Shown: positions 4,964-6,468 of the stretch, piece after piece
Layout: the number at the start of each line of letters is the position of its first letter
Position numbering within the stretch: position 1 is the stretch's first letter
DNA from: Anaerolineales bacterium
GTDB taxonomy: Bacteria; Chloroflexota; Anaerolineae; Anaerolineales; UBA6663
Assembly: GCA_017999235.1 (NCBI GenBank)
Contig: JAGOBN010000249.1
Location: 1-6,468 of the forward strand
Direction of reading: 5' to 3'
Length of the DNA: 6,468 nt
The notes under the pieces: model-generated
What the model was told of the DNA's origin: nothing
The model's database searches: none
Seen by the model: the letters and a program-made list of their open reading frames with translations, nothing else
Made by a program: the position numbers and the translations under genes

Positions 4964-4993
4964 TATAATGTCGGCATCGCCACGCCCGAGGAG
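4964..4993 (+). promoter_or_regulatory. -10 box and Shine-Dalgarno of the acyl-CoA mutase gene
   Basis: A perfect TATAAT (4964-4969) lies 4 nt after the stop of the upstream gene, and GAGGAG (4988-4993) lies 6 nt before ATG 5000. Transcription would start near 4976 and give a leader of about 24 nt. No good -35 is present at 16-18 nt, so the promoter is weak, activator-dependent or coincidental. The Shine-Dalgarno supports the start. Confidence 0.5.
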
Positions 4994-4999
4994 CCGCCC

Positions 5000-6468
5000 A
5001 TGTTCGACCAGGATAAGTTAGCCGAGCTGCGCGCCGCCCAGGCGGCCTGGGAAGCCACCACCCTGCGCCAGACGCTGGCCAGGCTGCCCGAACGCCAGAC
5101 CCGCTTCATCACCACCTCGTCCGAGACGGTCAACCGGCTGTATACCCCGCTGGATACCGCCGGCCAAGACTACCAGCGGGACCAGGGCTTTCCGGGCGAA
5201 TACCCGTACACGCGCGGCATCCACGCCAGCGGACACCGCGGCCGGCTGTGGACCATGCGCCTGTTCGCGGGTTTTGGCTCGGCCGAAGAGACCAATGCGC
5301 GCTTCAAGTATTTGCTGGAGCAAGGCGGCGGCGGCCTGAGCATTGCCTTTGACCTGGCGACGCTGATGGGCTACGACACCGACGCGCCGGAGGCGCTGGG
5401 CGAGTTTGGCAAATGCGGCGTGGCGATCAGCTCGCTGAAGGACATGGAGATCCTGCTGGCCGGCCTGCCGCTGGACCAGGTCTCCACCTCAATGACCATC
5501 AATTCGCCGGCCGCCATCATCTGGGCCATGTATTTGGCCGTGGCGGAACAGCAGGGCGTGCGCTTCGACCAACTGCGCGGCACCACCCAGAACGACATCC
5601 TCAAAGAGTACATCGCGCAGAAGGAGTACATCTTCCCGCCGGCGCCCTCTATGCGGCTGGTGGTGGACACCCTGGAGTATGGGGCGCGGCACGTGCCGCA
5701 GTGGAACCCGATCTCGGTCTCCGGCTACCACATTCGCGAGGCCGGCAGCACGGCCGCGCAGGAGCTGGCGTTCACCCTGGCGGACGGGCTGGAGTATGTG
5801 CGCTGGGGCGTGGCGCGCGGCCTGGCGGTGGATGAATTCGCGCCGCGCATCTCCTTCTTTTTCAACGCCCACAACGATTTCTTTGAGGAGATCGCCAAGT
5901 ACCGGGCCGCGCGCCGCATCTGGGCGCGCGAGATGCGCGAGACCTTTGGCGCGCGGGACCCGCGCACCTGGCTGCTGCGCTTCCACACCCAGACGGCCGG
6001 CGTCTCGCTCACGGCCCAGCAGCCGCAGAACAACATCGTGCGCGTGGCCCTGCAGGCGCTGGCGGCGGTGCTGGGCGGCACGCAGTCCCTGCACACCAAC
6101 AGCATGGATGAGGCCCTGGCCCTGCCCTCGGCCGAGGCCGTGACCGTGGCGCTCCGCACCCAGCAGATCATCGCCCATGAGTCCGGGGCCGCCAACAGCG
6201 TGGATCCGCTGGGCGGCTCGTATTTGGTGGAAGCCCTGACCGACCAGATTGAGGCGCAGGCGCGCGCGTACTTCCAGCGCATCGCCGACCTGGGCGGCGT
6301 GATCCCGGCCATCGAGCGCGGCTTCTTCCAGCAGGAGATCTCCGACGCCGCGTATCAGTATCAGCGCGAGATCGACGCCGGCACGCGCACGATTGTGGGC
6401 GTCAACGATTTTGTGGACGACCAGCCCGTCCAGATTCCGATATTGGCGATGGACCCGCAGGGCCAGAC
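5000..6468 (+). CDS. B12-dependent acyl-CoA mutase large subunit, methylmalonyl-CoA mutase family, isobutyryl-CoA mutase-like (3' end outside window)
   Basis: 489 codons are visible and open to the window edge; family large subunits of this type are about 550 residues, so most of the TIM barrel is present. Family signatures: YPYTRGI (68-74), [16 protein letters not shown] (84-99), the [13 protein letters not shown] region (116-128), NDILKEYI (198-205), SGYHIREAG with His244 (241-249), [15 protein letters not shown] (286-300), FHTQTAG (328-334), GGTQSLHTN (359-367) and DPLGGSY (402-408). The enzyme performs a radical carbon-skeleton rearrangement of an acyl-CoA using adenosylcobalamin; the B12-binding domain is normally a separate small subunit, not seen here. 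Methylmalonyl-CoA mutases use Tyr89 and Arg207 to hold the substrate carboxylate; here they are Phe89 and Gln207, as in isobutyryl-CoA mutase IcmA. Ala116 argues against a 2-hydroxyisobutyryl-CoA mutase, which has Asp. Automated annotation would probably say methylmalonyl-CoA mutase. Confidence 0.93.
   Translation, partial: MFDQDKLAELRAAQAAWEATTLRQTLARLPERQTRFITTSSETVNRLYTPLDTAGQDYQRDQGFPGEYPYTRGIHASGHRGRLWTMRLFAGFGSAEETNARFKYLLEQGGGGLSIAFDLATLMGYDTDAPEALGEFGKCGVAISSLKDMEILLAGLPLDQVSTSMTINSPAAIIWAMYLAVAEQQGVRFDQLRGTTQNDILKEYIAQKEYIFPPAPSMRLVVDTLEYGARHVPQWNPISVSGYHIREAGSTAAQELAFTLADGLEYVRWGVARGLAVDEFAPRISFFFNAHNDFFEEIAKYRAARRIWAREMRETFGARDPRTWLLRFHTQTAGVSLTAQQPQNNIVRVALQALAAVLGGTQSLHTNSMDEALALPSAEAVTVALRTQQIIAHESGAANSVDPLGGSYLVEALTDQIEAQARAYFQRIADLGGVIPAIERGFFQQEISDAAYQYQREIDAGTRTIVGVNDFVDDQPVQIPILAMDPQGQ

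Noticed and set aside
5489..6312. Long minus-strand open frames inside the mutase gene
   Set aside because: The plus strand is a continuous, highly conserved mutase. The antisense frames are GC-driven shadows rich in Arg and Ala.

Overview
The window is GC-rich apart from one AT-rich intergenic stretch (about 590-780). It suggests a free-living bacterium, most likely a member of the Chloroflexota (Anaerolineae-like). The reasons are lipoproteins with Thr/Pro/Ala-rich linkers, a GAF/HisKA_3 kinase paired with a NarL/DevR-type regulator, and several genes whose best -10 box lies only 6-9 nt before the start codon with no Shine-Dalgarno, the pattern of leaderless mRNAs. The taxonomy is inferred from style, not from a marker gene.

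Layout. Positions 1-117 hold the C-terminal end of an ISKra4-like transposase. Next, on the minus strand, is a NarL-type receiver domain with no output domain (134-544) whose phospho-acceptor Asp is replaced by Glu. An AT-rich intergenic region (545-888) carries several inverted repeats and a good promoter for an Rrf2-family, probably Fe-S cluster, transcription factor (889-1332). That gene converges on, and overlaps by 3 nt at the stop codons, a soluble GAF histidine kinase on the minus strand (1329-2504). The kinase is divergent from its probable partner response regulator (2584-3237), across a 79-bp gap with two back-to-back promoters that both predict leaderless or nearly leaderless transcripts. 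A strong intrinsic terminator (3261-3294) closes the regulator gene.

The second half holds two predicted surface lipoproteins on the plus strand: a Cys-rich protein with a duplicated six-cysteine module (3398-4195) and an unrecognised 250-residue lipoprotein (4207-4959). The last gene, cut by the window edge (5000-6468), encodes the catalytic subunit of a B12-dependent acyl-CoA mutase of the methylmalonyl-CoA mutase family. Its substrate-selecting residues (Phe89, Gln207) are those of isobutyryl-CoA mutase rather than methylmalonyl-CoA mutase.

How the genes may work together. The first half reads as a redox/gas-sensing cluster. The kinase's GAF domain keeps the counterparts of the DosS/DevS heme-ligand His149 and distal Tyr171, its partner regulator resembles DosR/DevR, the Rrf2 protein has three suitably spaced cysteines, and a lone receiver that cannot be phosphorylated normally lies nearby. 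The lipoproteins and the mutase have no visible functional link to this cluster. No tRNA, rRNA, CRISPR array or replication origin is visible.
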